Assembly: GCA_031289145.1 (NCBI GenBank)
Contig: JAITQA010000039.1
Span: 1-64,000 of the forward strand
DNA length: 64,000 nucleotides
Origin: Dysgonamonadaceae bacterium
GTDB taxonomy: Bacteria; Bacteroidota; Bacteroidia; Bacteroidales; Azobacteroidaceae
Direction of reading: 5' to 3'
The notes under the pieces are model-generated. The model worked only from the letters and a program-made list of their open reading frames with translations. It did not search any database and was not told where the DNA came from. The translations under genes were made by a program, and so were the position numbers. Positions 61,261 to 64,000 of this stretch are shown in pieces. The stretch's first letter is position 1, and each line of letters starts with the position of its first letter.

Positions 61261-61268
61261 TAACTTTG
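61261..61268 (+). promoter_or_regulatory. Putative -7 element TAACTTTG
   Basis: TAACTTTG lies 41 bases before the ATG of the kelch protein gene at 61309. Confidence 0.5.
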
Positions 61269-61308
61269 TCCCATGGCATATTTATTAAATAATTAAAATT
61301 AAACAATT

Positions 61309-62526
61309 ATGAAAACAATTCAAAAGTTATTTGTTTTGGTCTTGACGACTTTATTTTTTGCATTTGGAACAATTGATGCAGTTATGGCTGTAAACTGGAA
61401 TAAGAAAACAAAACCTTTCCCCGGAGAAGGTCGGAATAATGCGGTTTCTTTTGTAATAGGAAATGCTGCATACATTGGCACGGGATACGCCTATAAAAAT
61501 AATGCAAACATTTTCTATAAAGATTTTTGGAAATATGATTCTTCGGCAGATGCATGGACGAAAATCGCCGATTTTCCAGGGGAAGCACGCTACCGTTCCG
61601 TCGCTTTTTCTTCCAATGGAAAAGGTTATGTAGGAATTGGTTCCGGTAATGGAAGTAGCATTTTCAAGGATTTTTACGAATATAATCCGGCTAACAATAC
61701 ATGGAGCAAAATCGCCGATTTTCCCGATGCCCGTTATGGTGTTGTTAGTTTCTCCATCAATGGCGTCGGTTATGTTGGAAGCGGATATGATGGGACGAAT
61801 TTGAAAGGGGACTTCTACAAATACGAATCCGGCTCTTGGAAAGCTATTGCGGCCTTACCTTCCGGTGAAGCAAGAATGCTCGCTGCCGGTTTCAGTTTAA
61901 ATGGTTTGGGCTATATTGCGGGAGGCGGTCCTGTGCCGAGTGTTTTTGGCGGCTTTGACAGCATGTTTGAATATAACCCTCAGACGAATGTTTGGAGCAG
62001 AAAGGCCTACAGTTCAAGATTGAGTTCTAATGTTATTTTGAGTTATGTATCGGGCGGTATTCCCTATTTTTCTGTTTACAATGACTTCTTCAAATACAAC
62101 GCAAGTGAAGAATATTTCGAATTTTTAGGTGATGTTTTTAAGTTAGATAATTATTTCTCGTCCGAAACTTTTTTTGTCATCAATAATGTTCCCTATATGA
62201 CATTGGGAAGTTTCGGCGGCTTTTTTGATACAACTTTCAATATTGATCTGTGGTACGATGCCGACGCGGTCGCAGGAACGGGTATTCATTCCGTGCAGAC
62301 TGAAACCGTCGCCTTTTATCCAAATCCTGCTTCCGATTTAGTAACCGTTCAGGTAAATGCAACCGGAAGCATAGAAATTCATACACTATCCGGTTCTCTT
62401 GTCAAAAAACAGATAGTAAGTGCGACAAACAACTCCATTGATGTTTCGTCCCTAAACAAGGGTATTTATATACTGACAATAAAAGCGGCGGGAAAGAGCC
62501 GGACTTTCGAACTGATTAAAAAATAA
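61309..62526 (+). CDS. Kelch-repeat T9SS cargo protein
   Basis: A 405-residue secreted protein. The signal peptide is about 1-28 (ending AVMAV). Five to six kelch units follow (e.g. DFWKYDSSADAWTKIADFPG, DFYEYNPANNTWSKIADFP), each with the paired glycines and spaced Tyr and Trp of a propeller. The C-terminal 75 residues (TVAFYPNPASDLVTV ... KGIYILTIKAAGKSRTFELIKK) are a type IX secretion sorting domain. It should be exported to the surface. No enzyme motif is seen. Confidence 0.88.
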   Translation: MKTIQKLFVLVLTTLFFAFGTIDAVMAVNWNKKTKPFPGEGRNNAVSFVIGNAAYIGTGYAYKNNANIFYKDFWKYDSSADAWTKIADFPGEARYRSVAFSSNGKGYVGIGSGNGSSIFKDFYEYNPANNTWSKIADFPDARYGVVSFSINGVGYVGSGYDGTNLKGDFYKYESGSWKAIAALPSGEARMLAAGFSLNGLGYIAGGGPVPSVFGGFDSMFEYNPQTNVWSRKAYSSRLSSNVILSYVSGGIPYFSVYNDFFKYNASEEYFEFLGDVFKLDNYFSSETFFVINNVPYMTLGSFGGFFDTTFNIDLWYDADAVAGTGIHSVQTETVAFYPNPASDLVTVQVNATGSIEIHTLSGSLVKKQIVSATNNSIDVSSLNKGIYILTIKAAGKSRTFELIKK

Positions 62527-62535
62527 GAAAGTTAT

Positions 62536-64000
62536 TTATTTCGTCACCTCAATAATCGCTCTGAAATAACCGATTGATTCGCCGATTCCCGTAAACGGGT
62601 CATCCATGTTTTTTTCGTGCTCCAAACTGAGGCTTCCGCTGTATCCTACGGTTCTCAAGGCGCTGACAAACGCAGGAAAATCAATCAAACCTCGGCCGAC
62701 TTCGGTCGAATGACCGGTTTTTGTGTTACCGGTAACATCTTTGAGGTGAATGTCAAAGATGCGGGAATGGTATTTCAGCAGATCGGCGACCGGGTCTTTT
62801 CCGTTTCGCAAATCATGACCGATGTCGAAGCACATACCGATGCGCGGGTCTAAATTTTGGGTATGGCTCCAGACTTCGTCGGCATCCTGGTAGATGGCGA
62901 TGTCGGGTCCGTGCAAATGGATGGCGAAGTTGAATCCGTATTCTTTCACTTTTTTGTCTACGTAAGGGAGCAATTCGACATTTGGAACGCCAACGATAAG
63001 TTTCACGCCCACCCGTTTGGCATAAGCGAATGCATTGTCAACTTCGGCTTCCGACTTCATATAAATCGGGCCTACGGCATAGCCGGTCACTTTTTTTGAA
63101 GCCAACTTGGCATGAAAAGCGGCGATTTCTTCATCGGTACTTTTCATCGGTAGATGAAAATCCTTGATACACAGATAGTGTACGTCAGCTTTCTGCATAA
63201 CGTCCAAAGTCTTGTCCAGGTCGAATTTTACAAAAGTATAGCCGGCCATTCCCAATTTGAATTTTTCGCCTGTTTCGGGAGGCAAGATATCGTTTTTGAT
63301 TTCTTTTATCTTGATGTTCTTGAAAAAAGCTTCGTCACCATGATCTTGCAGCAGAATATGCCCCTCGGCTGCATTGCCGAAATCAGGCCAGTTGACATAT
63401 TTGCTATATGCTACCAAAGCATTGAATTCTTGTGTATTACGAGTGTATTCGACAACTTTTGAACCATTCAGGTAATGTTGTACGCGATTGCCGTTGACGA
63501 TGATGGTTGCAGTATTGAATTGATTGATGTCGAAGTTGTACCTTTCATCCGACCTGCTGGGGGGAATCAAATCGTACAATGCACCCAGGAGACGGTTTCC
63601 TTTCACACCCAGTTTGGCGTCGGGGTGGTTATTGTCATCTAATAGCTGAAATTCACAACCGATGGCCGAACCTTCACCCTTGTTCAGGCCGGGGTCTACA
63701 AAATATTTGACTCCGCTGTTAGCGCCCTTGGTAATTTTGAAATCGACTTTCAGGATAAAGTTTTTGTATTTCTGTGTGGTGACAATATCGCCGCCATTGG
63801 CCGATTCGGCCCCGTTGCTTGGTAAAACGTGCAAGGTTCCGTTTTGGATTGCCCAGCCTTTGCCGGGAAAGGCATCCAGTTTGGCGCCTCTCCATCCTTC
63901 GGTTGTTTTTCCGTCCCACAGCAATTTCCAACCTTCACTGATTTCTTGTTGCGATAGGGTATTGTCTTGCGCTTCGGTTATGAATCCCAAGGCTGAGATA
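62536..64000 (-). CDS. DUF1080 fused to sugar isomerase/epimerase (5' end off window)
   Basis: At least 488 residues; the frame is open through the right edge, so the N-terminus is missing. The visible start ([16 protein letters not shown]) looks like the end of a signal peptide. Residues from about [17 protein letters not shown] to about 235 are a DUF1080 (3-keto-glycoside hydrolase-like, concanavalin fold) domain with [15 protein letters not shown]. The C-terminal half is a xylose-isomerase-like TIM barrel (AP2Ec) with [15 protein letters not shown] and SLEHEKN as metal-ligand positions. Fusion of the two suggests periplasmic processing of keto-sugars. The stop is 9 bases from the convergent kelch gene. 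Confidence 0.85.
   Translation of the reverse strand, partial: ISALGFITEAQDNTLSQQEISEGWKLLWDGKTTEGWRGAKLDAFPGKGWAIQNGTLHVLPSNGAESANGGDIVTTQKYKNFILKVDFKITKGANSGVKYFVDPGLNKGEGSAIGCEFQLLDDNNHPDAKLGVKGNRLLGALYDLIPPSRSDERYNFDINQFNTATIIVNGNRVQHYLNGSKVVEYTRNTQEFNALVAYSKYVNWPDFGNAAEGHILLQDHGDEAFFKNIKIKEIKNDILPPETGEKFKLGMAGYTFVKFDLDKTLDVMQKADVHYLCIKDFHLPMKSTDEEIAAFHAKLASKKVTGYAVGPIYMKSEAEVDNAFAYAKRVGVKLIVGVPNVELLPYVDKKVKEYGFNFAIHLHGPDIAIYQDADEVWSHTQNLDPRIGMCFDIGHDLRNGKDPVADLLKYHSRIFDIHLKDVTGNTKTGHSTEVGRGLIDFPAFVSALRTVGYSGSLSLEHEKNMDDPFTGIGESIGYFRAIIEVTK

Noticed and set aside
1..64000. CRISPR arrays, tRNA or rRNA genes, insertion-sequence transposases
   Set aside because: No regularly spaced repeats, cloverleaf-like sequences, rRNA segments or transposase motifs were seen by eye on either strand.

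Overview
The window is a chromosomal segment from a member of Bacteroidota, most likely order Bacteroidales. Evidence for this is a SusC/SusD pair with a hybrid two-component regulator, two proteins with type IX secretion C-terminal domains, an UpxY-type NusG antiterminator in a polysaccharide locus, DUF1573 and DUF4491 proteins, a flexirubin/aryl-polyene type gene set, and many promoters of the Bacteroidetes -7 form TAnnTTTG. There are no rRNA or tRNA genes and no CRISPR array. Base composition is moderately AT-rich with very AT-rich intergenic spacers.

Layout: 1-3400 holds a possible antitoxin, two AAA-type ATPases and a spacer rich in short palindromes. 3407-20725 (all minus strand, transcribed leftward) is a surface-polysaccharide locus. 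It runs from a 52-residue leader ORF, Wza and Wzc through UpxY, a Wzx flippase, a TviC-like C4-epimerase and a TviB-like UDP-sugar dehydrogenase, then a CDP-3,6-dideoxyhexose pathway (ddhA, ddhB, ddhC, ddhD) with two reductases, an RmlC-like epimerase and a Tyv-like 2-epimerase, and ends with an FAD protein and a GT2 glycosyltransferase. Many of these genes overlap by ATGA or TGATG junctions. 20884-23386 is a TPP riboswitch and the TonB-dependent receptor it should control. 23409-38457 is mostly housekeeping: tsaE, a GT-C-like membrane protein, an AddB-like nuclease, rsmG, a metallo-beta-lactamase-fold hydrolase, gcvP, secreted proteins, a hicAB toxin-antitoxin module bounded by a 55-bp direct repeat, and mnmA.

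38488-61063 is a lipid/pigment biosynthesis region (ketosynthases, chain-length-factor-like proteins, two ACPs, hotdog dehydratase, thioesterase, acyltransferase, FabG, tyrosine ammonia-lyase). It is split by a polysaccharide-utilisation locus at 40987-52036 (GH105 hydrolase, SusD, SusC and a divergent hybrid two-component regulator). The lyase should supply a 4-coumaroyl starter and the ketosynthase/FabG/dehydratase set should extend it to an aryl polyene. No AMP ligase, DarA/DarB or exporter is present in the window. 61309-64000 holds a kelch-repeat T9SS cargo protein and the 3' part of a DUF1080 plus sugar-isomerase fusion that runs off the right edge.

The most unusual points are: (1) a dideoxysugar cluster with enzymes for both the D-series (paratose/tyvelose) and L-series (ascarylose) branches; (2) a 47-bp palindromic element sitting in frame inside the UDP-sugar dehydrogenase gene; (3) a G9 tract at the 3' end of the paratose-synthase-like gene that controls where translation stops relative to the next start; (4) the split polyene cluster; (5) the duplicated terminator that brackets hicAB. 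Family assignments come from motif recognition in the sequence, without database searches.
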